A stretch of DNA of 64,000 nucleotides from UBA7430 sp002478765 (GCA_943789355.1 CALSTU010000004.1:1-64000); one strand, 5' to 3'; numbered from the stretch's first letter, positions 52,697 to 61,592 are shown. Numbers and translations are program-made. Notes: generated from the sequence alone by a model not told the origin.

Positions 52697-53839
52697 TTAC
52701 AGGCCTAGCCTGCCAAAGAATTTCTTGATTCCAGAAGCAAACTCATTAGGAATGGTTTCCATCATTGAAGCTAGAGACAACTGGTCATTCACACCAATCG
52801 CAATGGCAATGGAAATAATCAAACCAATCATGGCAAAAGCAAAGTCTTTGAACATCAACCGAAATGACCGCCCAATGCTATTCTCTCCTGCGTTTCTTAT
52901 TGCCATGGCAACTTCTCTACCTCCAAGCAAACCGATAAATACCCAAGTGGTACTCATTGGAACCTTAGAATGAAGCTTAAAGTAAAATAATATGATGCAG
53001 TATATAAAATCAATAATGGTCGCAAAACGAACGTCTGTTATCACAGACTTCTCCGTAACAATTTTTTGGATACGCCCACCCTTGTAGTAAAGCAAAAGCC
53101 CTAGGCCTACAAACACCACTAAGGCGAAACCCATAAACTCACTAAAAGCCATACTTCTAGGTAGGTATACTGCGATGTTTGCAGCATCTTGCATTAGCCA
53201 AACAGACCAGAGCGTTCCCGATGTAATCCACTGAGCTATCGTCCATCCAAATTTAGCTTCTCCCACAAAGTATTTCTTAGCGAGTTTTGAAATCGTAATA
53301 AAGACGATGAATCCCAAAAAGAAAGCAAGAATATAACCACTCATACTCTTAGCCAAAACTTTCCCAATAGCAGCGGGAGCGGCCGCAAAAGAAGTCAGTA
53401 AGATAAACGTGGTCGAAACGGGCATCCTCAGTCGAGTAAGAATCAATAAAAATATAGGTGCCGCTATTTGCAAAAAGTGAAACTCTGTAGGTGCAATCTC
53501 GAAGCCTTTGGCCATCAATCGACCGTGAGAGACATCACCCGCGTAATTTAACCAACTGTAACCTACCGTGAACAAAAAGATTCCCCCAATAAAAATCCAA
53601 AGCACCCACCATTTCTTGTCTTGGTTGGAAGCAATGAAGGTCCCTAGAGTTTGAATACTGTCATTGGCAACCGCAGCATAAGCGGCAAATAAAAACCCTA
53701 CCCACATTGCAATTTGAGGATAAGGCGTTGCAAACATTGCCAACATAAAGGCAACTATAACGAAAGTAAGAAAAGATTTCTCGTCTTTTTGAATCCAAAA
53801 AGAGACTGGAAAACTAAATCTTTTGATTAGCTTTTTCAT
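52697..53839 (-). CDS. PiT-family inorganic phosphate transporter
   Basis: 380 residues, about ten TMs. ANDSIQTLGTFIASNQDKKW is the first Pho4 signature (the GANDAANA-like repeat) and MQDAANIAVYLPRSMAF the second, with MPVSTTFILLTSFAA and VPMSTTWVFIGLLGGREVA resembling the PVSTTH motifs. Low-affinity phosphate uptake, usually with H+ or Na+. Preceded by a 30-residue micropeptide and a Pho-box promoter, so it is probably phosphate-regulated rather than constitutive. Confidence 0.88.
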   Translation of the reverse strand: MKKLIKRFSFPVSFWIQKDEKSFLTFVIVAFMLAMFATPYPQIAMWVGFLFAAYAAVANDSIQTLGTFIASNQDKKWWVLWIFIGGIFLFTVGYSWLNYAGDVSHGRLMAKGFEIAPTEFHFLQIAAPIFLLILTRLRMPVSTTFILLTSFAAAPAAIGKVLAKSMSGYILAFFLGFIVFITISKLAKKYFVGEAKFGWTIAQWITSGTLWSVWLMQDAANIAVYLPRSMAFSEFMGFALVVFVGLGLLLYYKGGRIQKIVTEKSVITDVRFATIIDFIYCIILFYFKLHSKVPMSTTWVFIGLLGGREVAMAIRNAGENSIGRSFRLMFKDFAFAMIGLIISIAIAIGVNDQLSLASMMETIPNEFASGIKKFFGRLGL

Positions 53840-53872
53840 AAGAGTGTGGAGTCGTAATTCTTAAATCAACAA

Positions 53873-53965
53873 CTATGCAAGTATTGCTATAGTGTAGACA
53901 GCAACTAAAATAGCTGCATATAAAAACTTACTGATCTCTATTCTTTTAATGGAAGTACTGTTCAT
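53873..53965 (-). CDS. 30-residue membrane micropeptide before the PiT gene
   Basis: Reads MNSTSIKRIEISKFLYAAIL, then VAVYTIAILA and stop: a short polar head and one hydrophobic helix. Its ATG lies about 15 bases after the predicted start site from the PiT promoter (-7 box 53994-53987), the same leader length as pstS and the porin, so it is the first ORF of the PiT transcript. PiT follows 33 bases after its stop. Family unknown; possibly a small subunit or regulator of PiT. Confidence 0.5.
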   Translation of the reverse strand: MNSTSIKRIEISKFLYAAILVAVYTIAILA

Positions 53966-53986
53966 CTTTTCTTTTTATTTACACTA

Positions 53987-54075
53987 CAAATAACAAGCTT
54001 ATTCAGAACATCGCCGTTAATCTAAAATAACCCTAATGTTAAGTTTAAGTTAAATCTGATTTAAACAATTTAAAA
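53987..54075 (-). promoter_or_regulatory. Pho-box array and promoter of the micropeptide-PiT unit
   Basis: On the minus strand, in phase and 11 bases each: TTAAATCAGAT (54064-54054), TTAACTTAAAC (54053-54043), TTAACATTAGG (54042-54032), GTTATTTTAGA (54031-54021), TTAACGGCGAT (54020-54010). The first T of the last unit is 26 bases before a -7 box GTTATTTG (53994-53987). Three of the promoter's features (TTAA phase, 26-base spacing, no TTTG -33) match the pstS and porin promoters. Confidence 0.72.
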
Positions 54076-54182
54076 ACAGAATTTTAGACACCATTATAAG
54101 TCGAGAAAAGCTATAATTTCGCACCTAAAAGGCTACATTTTGGCCCTACGATAAATATCAACTTAATATGACGTGCTTTTCT

Positions 54183-54249
54183 TTAATGATTTGTTAATCG
54201 ACAAGTAAAAATACATTAACCTAACAACAACACTATCCCAATATATTTG
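54183..54249 (+). promoter_or_regulatory. Pho-box array and promoter of pstSCAB-phoU
   Basis: TTAATGATTTG (54183-54193), TTAATCGACAA (54194-54204), GTAAAAATACA (54205-54215), TTAACCTAACA (54216-54226): four adjoining 11-base units, three starting TTAA. The -7 box TATATTTG is at 54242-54249, with the last unit's first T 26 bases before it. No TTTG box in the -33 position, as expected for an activator-dependent promoter. Confidence 0.75.
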
Positions 54250-54274
54250 CACCGTAAACTAACAAAAAACAAAC

Positions 54275-55222
54275 ATGAAAAATCTAGCACTCACACTAGT
54301 TGCATTATTTACACTCGCGGCTGCATCTTGCGGAAGCAAACAAGAAATTAAAAAAACAGAAAATACAACACTATCTGGAGATATTAAAATTGATGGATCA
54401 AGTACCGTTTACCCAATCACCGAAGCCATTGCTGAGGAGTACCGCAACGTAGAATCTAAAGTGCGTGTTACCGTTGGAGTGTCAGGTACCGGAGGCGGAT
54501 TTAAGAAATTCTACCGAGGTGAAACGGACATCAATGATGCATCACGACCTATAAAATCAAAAGAGATAAAAATATGTGAGGAGAATGGTATTTCATACGT
54601 TGGCCTTTCAGTAGCATACGATGGTTTGGCCGTACTAAAAAACCCTGCTAACGACTGGCTTACCTCAATTACTGTTGAAGAATTGAACAAATTGTGGGTT
54701 CCACAAGCGCAAGACAGCATCATGTACTGGAATCAAATTCGAGATGGATGGCCAAATGAAGAAATTCACTTATACGGCCCAGGTGTAGCTTCTGGTACCT
54801 ATGATTACTTTGCTGAGGTAATCTGTGGAAAAAAGGTAGGAACTCGTGGAGACTATACCGCTTCTGAAGACGACAATGTATTGGTGCAAGGTATTGCAAC
54901 GGATAAATACGCACTTGGTTTCTTCGGATTGGCATACTACGAAGAGAATAAAGATAAACTAGATTTGGTCGCCGTTGACAACGGGACTGGGTCAGTATTC
55001 CCTTCGATGGAAACTGTATCTTCAGGAGAATATGCACCGCTATCACGTCCAATATTCATTTATGTAAGTAGCAAGGCGGCTGAAAAACCAGAAGTAGTAG
55101 ATTTTGTAGACTTCTATCTGAATTCTGCCGGAGACATTGCGAAAGAAGTAGGTTACGTTGCACTTCCAGCTGAAGAATATCAAGTTGAAATCGATAAATT
55201 TAATGCCTTTGTGAAAAAATAA
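54275..55222 (+). CDS. pstS: Phosphate ABC transporter substrate-binding lipoprotein PstS
   Basis: 315 residues, lipoprotein signal ending AAASC (Cys19). Phosphate-binding motifs: IKIDGSSTVYPITEAIAEEY, VGVSGTGGGFKKFYRGETDINDASRPIK, YDGLAV and YGPGVASGTYDYF. It captures phosphate in the periplasm with high affinity. First gene of the pst operon under the TTAA Pho-box; a hairpin follows before pstC. Confidence 0.94.
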   Translation: MKNLALTLVALFTLAAASCGSKQEIKKTENTTLSGDIKIDGSSTVYPITEAIAEEYRNVESKVRVTVGVSGTGGGFKKFYRGETDINDASRPIKSKEIKICEENGISYVGLSVAYDGLAVLKNPANDWLTSITVEELNKLWVPQAQDSIMYWNQIRDGWPNEEIHLYGPGVASGTYDYFAEVICGKKVGTRGDYTASEDDNVLVQGIATDKYALGFFGLAYYEENKDKLDLVAVDNGTGSVFPSMETVSSGEYAPLSRPIFIYVSSKAAEKPEVVDFVDFYLNSAGDIAKEVGYVALPAEEYQVEIDKFNAFVKK

Positions 55223-55247
55223 GGGTAGGAACACATAAATTAAGATC

Positions 55248-55273
55248 AAAGTACCTCCTGATGGGGGTACTTT
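55248..55273 (+). terminator. Intercistronic hairpin between pstS and pstC
   Basis: AAAGTACCTCC (55248-55258) pairs with GGGGGTACTTT (55263-55273) with one G-U pair. Only a short T-stretch follows, so it is likely a partial terminator or RNA stabiliser allowing more pstS than permease mRNA. Genes on both sides share orientation. Confidence 0.6.
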
Positions 55274-55285
55274 CTCGCGTTTAAG

Positions 55286-56167
55286 ATGAATAGAAAAAAG
55301 AAAGAAAAAATTATTGAGCTGATGCTCAAGCTAAGCGGTCTGATTACGGTCCTCACTACCATTGGAATTATATGGGTATTGTTCAGCGAAAGTTTTTCGT
55401 TTTTCAAAGAAGTCTCACTGGTCGAATTTTTGACCGATGACCAATGGACCCCACTTTTTGCCAACAAACGATTTGGCATCATGCCTTTGATAAGTGGTAC
55501 ACTACTTACCACAACGATTGCACTTTCCGTAGCTCTTCCACTCGGATTAACCATTGCCGTTTACCTGAGTGAATACGCCCCGAATAAAGTTAGAGATGTT
55601 CTGAAGCCTCTTCTAGAAATTCTTGCAGCAGTCCCTACCGTTGTGTACGGGTTCTTTGCTTTGATGGTGGTAACGCCGTTTTTGAAAACCATTTTCCCAA
55701 ATATATCGGGATTTAATGCACTTTCAGCTGGACTTGTTATGGGAATCATGATCATTCCGTTTGTTTCTTCCCTTAGTGAGGACGCCTTAAGAGCGGTTCC
55801 AAAATCATTGAGAGAAGCGTCATACGGACTGGGAGCAACACGCTTACAAACCTCGTTTAGAGTTATGGTCCCTGCTGCCTCTTCAGGTATTGTCGTCTCT
55901 GTCATATTGGCTTTTTCTAGAGCCATTGGTGAAACGATGATTGTGGCAATAGCGGCTGGTCAACAACCTCGACTCACTTTTGATCCATTTGTACCTATTG
56001 AAACCATTACGGCTTATATTGTACAAGTTAGTTTAGGAGATGTCCCACATGGTTCTCTAGAATATAAAACTATTTTTGCAGCAGGGATGACCTTGTTTGT
56101 GTTTACATTTTTATTAAACAACCTTTCTTTCTGGATAAGAAAAAAATTCCGCGAAGAGTATGAGTAA
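55286..56167 (+). CDS. pstC: Phosphate ABC transporter permease PstC
   Basis: 293 residues, six TMs. Permease features: FGIMPLISGTLLTTTIALSVALPLGLTIAVYLSEYA, LEILAAVPTVVYGFFAL, EDALRAVPKSLREASYGLGATRLQTSFRVMVPAA (EAA loop), FSRAIGETMIVAIAAG. Inner-membrane channel half with PstA. Its end overlaps pstA by eight bases. Confidence 0.93.
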   Translation: MNRKKKEKIIELMLKLSGLITVLTTIGIIWVLFSESFSFFKEVSLVEFLTDDQWTPLFANKRFGIMPLISGTLLTTTIALSVALPLGLTIAVYLSEYAPNKVRDVLKPLLEILAAVPTVVYGFFALMVVTPFLKTIFPNISGFNALSAGLVMGIMIIPFVSSLSEDALRAVPKSLREASYGLGATRLQTSFRVMVPAASSGIVVSVILAFSRAIGETMIVAIAAGQQPRLTFDPFVPIETITAYIVQVSLGDVPHGSLEYKTIFAAGMTLFVFTFLLNNLSFWIRKKFREEYE

Positions 56168-57017
56168 AGGAAAAATAAATAGAATCAAAGATAAAGCATT
56201 CGGAATTCTAGGTCTTATCGCAACTTTGTCAGGCTTGATTATTCTTGCGTTCTTCATTGGGCAGATCCTTTACGAAGGTCTGAGTCGATTAGATCTGGAC
56301 TTTATGAAAGATCTTCCATCACGCAAACCCGAAAAAGCAGGAATCTTTACAGCATGGGTTGGAACCCTTTGGGTACTAGTTATGACGACACTTTTTGCAT
56401 TTCCGCTGGGAGTTTCTGCTGGGATTTATCTCGAAGAATACGCTAAAAAAGGGAAGTTTTCAGACCTATTGGAAATCAATATTTCAAATCTTGCAGGCGT
56501 ACCATCAATCATATACGGTTTGTTGGGCTTGGAAATTTTTGGACGGGTTATGAACTTAGGAAATAGTCTGCTTGCAGGATCATTCACTTTAGCACTCCTT
56601 ATTTTACCCATCATCATTGTTGCCACCCGAGAAGCCGTTCGCGCTGTACCCAACACCTTAAGAATGGCATCATATGGCTTAGGAGCCAGCAAATGGCAAA
56701 CCATTTGGAATCAAATCCTCCCTGCCTCTATGGGCGGTATTTTTACGGGAGTTATCTTAGCTATATCCAGAGCTGTAGGTGAAACTGCACCTCTAATTGT
56801 AGTTGGGGCATTAGCCTATGTTCCATTTGCACCTAGTGGACCTATGGATGAGTTTACCGTGCTTCCTATTCAAATTTTTAATTGGATTTCAAGACCTCAG
56901 CATGGATTTGCTGTTAATGCGGCAGCAGCGATTATTATTCTTTTGGGCATCACTTTTATAATGAATGGCATAGCGGTCTATTTAAGAAACCGGTGGCAGA
57001 AAAAAATCAATTGGTAA
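56160..57017 (+). CDS. pstA: Phosphate ABC transporter permease PstA
   Basis: 285 residues, six TMs: WVGTLWVLVMTTLFAFPLGVSAGIYLEEYA, SNLAGVPSIIYGLLGL, REAVRAVPNTLRMASYGLGASKWQTIWNQILPAS (EAA loop), SRAVGETAPLIVVGALAYVPF. Partner of PstC. Overlap with pstC and 13 bases to pstB show tight coupling. Confidence 0.93.
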   Translation: MSKGKINRIKDKAFGILGLIATLSGLIILAFFIGQILYEGLSRLDLDFMKDLPSRKPEKAGIFTAWVGTLWVLVMTTLFAFPLGVSAGIYLEEYAKKGKFSDLLEINISNLAGVPSIIYGLLGLEIFGRVMNLGNSLLAGSFTLALLILPIIIVATREAVRAVPNTLRMASYGLGASKWQTIWNQILPASMGGIFTGVILAISRAVGETAPLIVVGALAYVPFAPSGPMDEFTVLPIQIFNWISRPQHGFAVNAAAAIIILLGITFIMNGIAVYLRNRWQKKINW

Positions 57018-57030
57018 ACATCTGTATACT

Positions 57031-57795
57031 ATGAGTCAAACAGGACACAAAATACAATCAAAAAATGTTGATGTTTTCTACGGCGATAATAAAGCCTTAT
57101 CTAACATCAATCTAAACATCATTCCAAATACGGTTACAGCCTTAATTGGACCTTCAGGCTGTGGGAAATCAACCTTCTTACGATTACTGAATCGAATGAA
57201 CGACTATATCGATTCATTTTCAATGAACGGACAAGTTACGATGGATGGCCAAGACATATACGGTCCAAAAGTTCAAGTTGAAGAACTCAGGACTAATATT
57301 GGAATGGTTTTTCAAAAACCAAATCCATTTCCAAAAAGCATTTTTGAAAATGTTGCCTATGGCTTGAAAATTCAAGGGGTAAAGGACAAGAAATTCATAG
57401 CCAACCGGGTCGAAACCGCACTCAAACAATCAGCTCTTTGGGATGAAGTTAAAGACGATTTAAAAAAACCCGCCTTGTCTTTATCAGGTGGGCAGCAACA
57501 ACGCTTATGCATTGCCAGAGCGCTGGCCGTAGATCCGAAAGTTATATTAATGGATGAGCCCACTTCGGCTCTGGATCCAATTTCTACAGCAAAGATTGAA
57601 GAATTAATTTTTGAGCTCAAGCAAAAATATACGATTGTCATTGTTACACACAACATGCAACAGGCAGGGAGGGTAAGCGACTATACCGCCTTCTTTTACA
57701 TGGGGGAATTGATTGAATTCGATGAAACCACAAATATATTTACCCATCCAAAAGAGGAAAGAACTCAAAATTACATCACCGGAAGATTCGGATAA
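57031..57795 (+). CDS. pstB: Phosphate ABC transporter ATPase PstB
   Basis: 254 residues. Walker A GPSGCGKST, Q-loop MVFQKPNPFPKSIFENVAYGLK, signature LSGGQQQRLCIARALA, Walker B VILMDEPTSALDP, switch His in VIVTHNMQQAGRVSDYTAFFYMGEL. Typical PstB length and MGELIEFDET C-terminal region. Energises PstCA. Confidence 0.95.
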   Translation: MSQTGHKIQSKNVDVFYGDNKALSNINLNIIPNTVTALIGPSGCGKSTFLRLLNRMNDYIDSFSMNGQVTMDGQDIYGPKVQVEELRTNIGMVFQKPNPFPKSIFENVAYGLKIQGVKDKKFIANRVETALKQSALWDEVKDDLKKPALSLSGGQQQRLCIARALAVDPKVILMDEPTSALDPISTAKIEELIFELKQKYTIVIVTHNMQQAGRVSDYTAFFYMGELIEFDETTNIFTHPKEERTQNYITGRFG

Positions 57796-57807
57796 TTACA
57801 CGATACT

Positions 57808-58488
57808 ATGACACACTTAGACCACGAAATCAAAAGATTAAAAAGTAACATGCTCAAAATGTTACTTAATGTGGAGAGCCAAGTAGAAAAAACAAAAAAG
57901 GCTCTTATTGAATTCGATAAAGATTTAGCCACAGAAATCCGAGAAACGGAAAAAAGAATCAACGGTATTGAGCTTCAAATTGACTCCGATTGTGAGAACA
58001 TTATTGCTTTGTATTCTCCAGTAGCTGTAGATTTGAGATTTGTATTGTCGATTTACAAAATGAACAGTGACCTAGAACGCATTGCGGATAATGTAGATGC
58101 TATTGCTTCATACATCCTAAAGCAAGATCAAGAGTTTTCAAAAGAAATTATTTCACAAATCGGAATCGTTGAAATGTTTAACGTTTGTTTGAATATGCTC
58201 GAAAATATTATTGAAGCTTATGAAAATGAGGATACGAACCTGGCTCGGAAAGTATATGCCATGGACAAAAAGTTAAACAAATTTGATGATGAGGCCATTG
58301 GCATTCTGACCCCTCACTTTCATGACGAACCTGAAAACCTGAAAAAGCACCTTTATGTTCTATCTGCGGTGCGCAAACTTGAACGGAATGGTGATCTCAT
58401 CAAAAATGTTGCGGAAGAAATTATTTTTTACGTAGAAGCTCTCGTCTTAAAGCATAAAGGGAAACGAAAAAGATCTGAAAATACATAA
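57808..58488 (+). CDS. phoU: Phosphate-signalling protein PhoU
   Basis: 226 residues, two three-helix PhoU repeats: LDHEIKRLKSNMLKMLLNVESQVEKTKKALIEFD and later LNKFDDEAIGILTPHFHDEPENLK, with metal-binding-like ED/E(xx)D pairs and DLRFVLSIYKMNSDLERIADNVDAIA. It connects Pst activity to PhoR, keeping the regulon off when phosphate is plentiful. Last gene of the operon; a perfect terminator follows. Confidence 0.93.
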   Translation: MTHLDHEIKRLKSNMLKMLLNVESQVEKTKKALIEFDKDLATEIRETEKRINGIELQIDSDCENIIALYSPVAVDLRFVLSIYKMNSDLERIADNVDAIASYILKQDQEFSKEIISQIGIVEMFNVCLNMLENIIEAYENEDTNLARKVYAMDKKLNKFDDEAIGILTPHFHDEPENLKKHLYVLSAVRKLERNGDLIKNVAEEIIFYVEALVLKHKGKRKRSENT

Positions 58489-58513
58489 ACCAATCCTTGC
58501 TAGTTTAGCGCAT

Positions 58514-58550
58514 AAAAAACCCTCTCAACATGGTTGAGAGGGTTTTTTTA
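58514..58550. terminator. Bidirectional terminator between phoU and porin genes
   Basis: ACCCTCTCAAC and GTTGAGAGGGT form a perfect 11-base stem with ATG loop, flanked by A6 on the left and T7 on the right, so it can end both convergent transcripts. Confidence 0.92.
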
Positions 58551-58569
58551 TTCTGACTTACAGGCCCTA

Positions 58570-59505
58570 CTAGAACTTGTAAAGTAAATTCATGTAAACT
58601 GAATTCTCAGCATCTCCGTCTTCTGGCGTGTAACCCTGAACGTTTGCTGAAATAGATATTCCTTTTACCGGTCGGTATTCAAGACCCGCAATGAGGTAAT
58701 CTCCGTTTTTACCATCATAACCACCTTCATCACAAGAAACCACATCGTAGCGCGCAAAAGCACCTACCTGATCATTGACATAGTAGGTTCCGTAAGCAGA
58801 TACAATTTCGTAATCACCACCATCTACATTTTTGTGTGCCGTCTGAGTGTTGTATTCTGCTCCTAATCGGAAGGCATCTGCCTTATAACCCGCAAATAAA
58901 GCCATCGTGTTTTGAGTGCTTGTATCCGACTTGGCAAGAGCATCTGTATAGACTCTTAGAGTTAAGGCATCAGTCGCCTTCATCGTTAAACCAAAACCGG
59001 TTTTTACATTTGAGTCCGCTTGATCTTTCTTGTAACCTTCGCCATTAACAACCGTTAAGTCTACCGCAAACATCCCGTTGAGTTTATAGTCTGCAGTGAA
59101 CCCCATATCCGCTGAAGTCCCCATTTTATAACGATCCTGAGAAGACTTGGCGATGTAACGGTAACCCCAATTTTTCTCTTGCGTTTTGAATTGCTTCAAG
59201 CCCACTTGCCCGAAGTTTACGGTAAGCTTGTCTGTAGCTTTCCATTTCAATGCCGCAACTTTCAAATAAGCCGTACGAGCATAGGTATCGGCGCCCCCGA
59301 CATCAAAGGTTACCTTTACACTCCAAGCATCGTTATACTTGTACTTGTAACCTAAATAAGCTCTCGAAACTTCAAAAGCAGCTGCCTCAGCAGTAGCATC
59401 GTAATTGAAGTTAGAGTGAATTTGACCGTGTACTTTTCCAGTACTCTGTGCATGCGCAAGATTCATTCCTGCCAACACCAATGCAATTGTGAAAATTTTT
59501 TTCAT
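58570..59505 (-). CDS. Outer-membrane porin, phosphate-selective OprO/P-like
   Basis: 311 residues. Signal peptide MKKIFTIALVLAGMNLAHA; then many amphipathic beta-strands with aromatic belts (VHGQIHSNFNYDA, RAYLGYKYKYNDAWSVKVTFDVGG, FARYDVVSCDEGGYDGKNGDY) and C-terminal aromatic residue F. It resembles the porin family that includes OprO/OprP, although exact selectivity is unknown. Regulation by the same TTAA array as pstS makes phosphate or polyphosphate uptake the likely role. Confidence 0.82.
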   Translation of the reverse strand: MKKIFTIALVLAGMNLAHAQSTGKVHGQIHSNFNYDATAEAAAFEVSRAYLGYKYKYNDAWSVKVTFDVGGADTYARTAYLKVAALKWKATDKLTVNFGQVGLKQFKTQEKNWGYRYIAKSSQDRYKMGTSADMGFTADYKLNGMFAVDLTVVNGEGYKKDQADSNVKTGFGLTMKATDALTLRVYTDALAKSDTSTQNTMALFAGYKADAFRLGAEYNTQTAHKNVDGGDYEIVSAYGTYYVNDQVGAFARYDVVSCDEGGYDGKNGDYLIAGLEYRPVKGISISANVQGYTPEDGDAENSVYMNLLYKF

Positions 59506-59528
59506 AATCTTGTTTTAGTTTTCTATTG

Positions 59529-59584
59529 CAAATGTATACGACTGAAATACAACCTAAGTTAATGCCTATTTAAACATGTGTTAA
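59529..59584 (-). promoter_or_regulatory. Pho-box array and promoter of the porin gene
   Basis: On the minus strand: TTAACACATGT (59584-59574), TTAAATAGGCA (59573-59563), TTAACTTAGGT (59562-59552), three adjoining 11-base units all starting TTAA. The -7 box TACATTTG is at 59536-59529, its first base 26 from the last unit's first T, as for pstS and PiT. ATG 59505 follows about 16 bases after the predicted start site. Confidence 0.75.
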
Positions 59585-59702
59585 TTAATTGTAAAAAGAA
59601 AGAGATATCAAAAACCTCAATTATCAATGGATAAATGAGGCTTTGGGGTTGATATATAATTAAAACACTACAGATCCATAAGAACTGCATGGCTAAAATG
59701 AG

Positions 59703-59996
59703 TTACTGACAAGCTCGAACTGCCTTAACTGCTTCAGTCAAATTCTCATGACCGATGGAATAATAGGTATTCTTTCCAACGCGCTCAGAGATGAGAACTC
59801 TTTTATTTTTGAGGGTGTTCAAATGATGTGAAGCAATCGCTTGTTCAATTTTTAAGGCTTTAAAAATTTCCGTTACGGACATCCGAGTCGACTCTTCAAG
59901 CAATTCAACAACAGAGATTCGTATTGGGTGACCCAGCACTTTTAACATAGACGCAGCGCTGTGTAACTCTTTTGAATTTAAATTTAGGACTTTCAT
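59703..59996 (-). CDS. ArsR-family winged-helix transcriptional regulator
   Basis: 97 residues: LHSAASMLKVLGHPIRISVVELL, RMSVTEIFKALKIEQAIASHHLNTLKNKRVLISERVGKNTYYSI. No CVC metal-site (ELCVCDL) motif in the recognition region, so not the arsenite type; one Cys at the C-terminus. The target is unknown. Placed alone between the porin and rpoN, with no clear operator dyad seen. Confidence 0.9.
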   Translation of the reverse strand: MKVLNLNSKELHSAASMLKVLGHPIRISVVELLEESTRMSVTEIFKALKIEQAIASHHLNTLKNKRVLISERVGKNTYYSIGHENLTEAVKAVRACQ

Positions 59997-60152
59997 TTAG
60001 GGGGAATTTCGTTTTATTTAACTTCAAATATATGGATTTGAACTTAGATAATCAACCTTATAGGTATCTAGAACTTTATTTTATTTAATGCTTGCATTCA
60101 AAAGAGCTAAGTTCAGGTATTTAAAAAGCTGAAACGCCAAAGTATAGAAGTG

Positions 60153-61586
60153 TTAAAGCTCTTTTCTTAAACGCGCGACAGAAATACCTAACTGCTCTCT
60201 ATATTTGGCAACGGTTCGTCTTGCAATCGGATAGCCCTTTTCTTTTAAATGCTCCATCAACTTCGCATCCGTCAATGGTTGAGATTTGTCTTCAGCTTTT
60301 ACGACCTCATCTAAAATCATTTTAATTTCCTTGGTAGAAATATCTTCTCCCTGGTTGTTCTTCATGGACTCAGAGAAAAAATACTTAATCAGGAAAGTCC
60401 CATAAGGGGTATCTATGTATTTGCTGTTTGCAACTCGAGAAACGGTAGAAATATCCATACCTATTTCTTCGGCTACGTCTTTAAGAATCATTGGCCTCAT
60501 CATTCGCTCATCTCCTGTTAGAAAGTAATCTTGTTGTAAGTTCATGATCGCAGACATTGTCAACATCAGCGTATGATTACGTTGGCGTATCGCGTCAATA
60601 AACCATTTTGCAGCATCCAACTTTTGCTTGACAAATAACACAGCTTCTTTCTGTTCCTTATTTTCAGAACTAGGAGACTCTTTGTAACCCTCAAGCAATG
60701 TTCTAAAGGAATTATTCACCCTCAACTCAGGTATCATTCCCGTATTCATGGACAACTCCAACTGGCCATCCTCAATTGCGATTCTAAAATCAGGGATGAT
60801 GTGTTGAATCACCTTGCTGGAGCCAAAAGACCCTGGCTTGGGGTTTAACTTAGAAATTTGTTTCAGCGCTTGCTTCAAGAGGTCTTCAGACACCGTAAGG
60901 CTTTCACGTAGTTTATCGTAATGTTTTTTTGAAAGTGCATTGAAATGATTGCTAACGATATCACTCGCTAAAGAAATAGATTCTGTATTTAACTTTTTTC
61001 TTAGTTGAATCTGCAGACACTCTTGCAAATTTCTAGCGCCGACTCCAAAAGGTTCAAAATCTTGAATGATCTTGAGTACCTCTTCTACTTCTTTCTCATC
61101 CGTAATAATGTTTTGCGTAAAAGCCAAATCGTCAACGATAGAAAGCAAGTCTCGGCGTATATAGCCGTCATCGTTAACACAACCAATCAAAAAAGACCCT
61201 ATTTGATAAAGATGTTCGTCTAAATCTCTGAGTGAAAGTTGTTTTTCAAGTATTTCAAGCGAGCTGGCGCCCATGGATATGGGTATCGACTTGTCCTCTT
61301 GATCAGCACTATTATTATTGGCTACCAGACGATAACGGGGTGTTTCGTCATCACTTAAATATTCGTCTACATTTATTTCTTTGGCATCTATATGCTGATC
61401 ACTCTCATAAGAATCATCTTCGGCATCCACATGATCTGTAACCTCCTCGATCGCAGGGTTTTCCTCCAATTCTTCTTTCACTTTTTGCTCTAATTCAATC
61501 GTAGGGAGTTGTATAAGCTTCATCAACTTAATTTGTTGAGGCGAAAGCTTCTGTGCTAACTTTTGATGTAGAGACTGTTTTAACAT
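60153..61586 (-). CDS. rpoN: RNA polymerase sigma-54 factor RpoN
   Basis: 477 residues. Region I: LKQSLHQKLAQKLSPQQIKLMKLIQLPTIELEQKVKEELEENPAIEE (activator-interacting, Gln-rich); an acidic region II (50-80); a core-binding domain (about 100-300) with FEPFGVGARNLQECL; HTH with LKDVAEEIGMDISTVSRVANSKY; and the RpoN box ARRTVAKYREQLGI. All expected parts are present. Five codons separate it from asnS upstream on the same strand. Bacteroidota sigma-54 directs specific activator-dependent promoters. Confidence 0.95.
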   Translation of the reverse strand: MLKQSLHQKLAQKLSPQQIKLMKLIQLPTIELEQKVKEELEENPAIEEVTDHVDAEDDSYESDQHIDAKEINVDEYLSDDETPRYRLVANNNSADQEDKSIPISMGASSLEILEKQLSLRDLDEHLYQIGSFLIGCVNDDGYIRRDLLSIVDDLAFTQNIITDEKEVEEVLKIIQDFEPFGVGARNLQECLQIQLRKKLNTESISLASDIVSNHFNALSKKHYDKLRESLTVSEDLLKQALKQISKLNPKPGSFGSSKVIQHIIPDFRIAIEDGQLELSMNTGMIPELRVNNSFRTLLEGYKESPSSENKEQKEAVLFVKQKLDAAKWFIDAIRQRNHTLMLTMSAIMNLQQDYFLTGDERMMRPMILKDVAEEIGMDISTVSRVANSKYIDTPYGTFLIKYFFSESMKNNQGEDISTKEIKMILDEVVKAEDKSQPLTDAKLMEHLKEKGYPIARRTVAKYREQLGISVARLRKEL

Positions 61587-61592
61587 ACGGTA

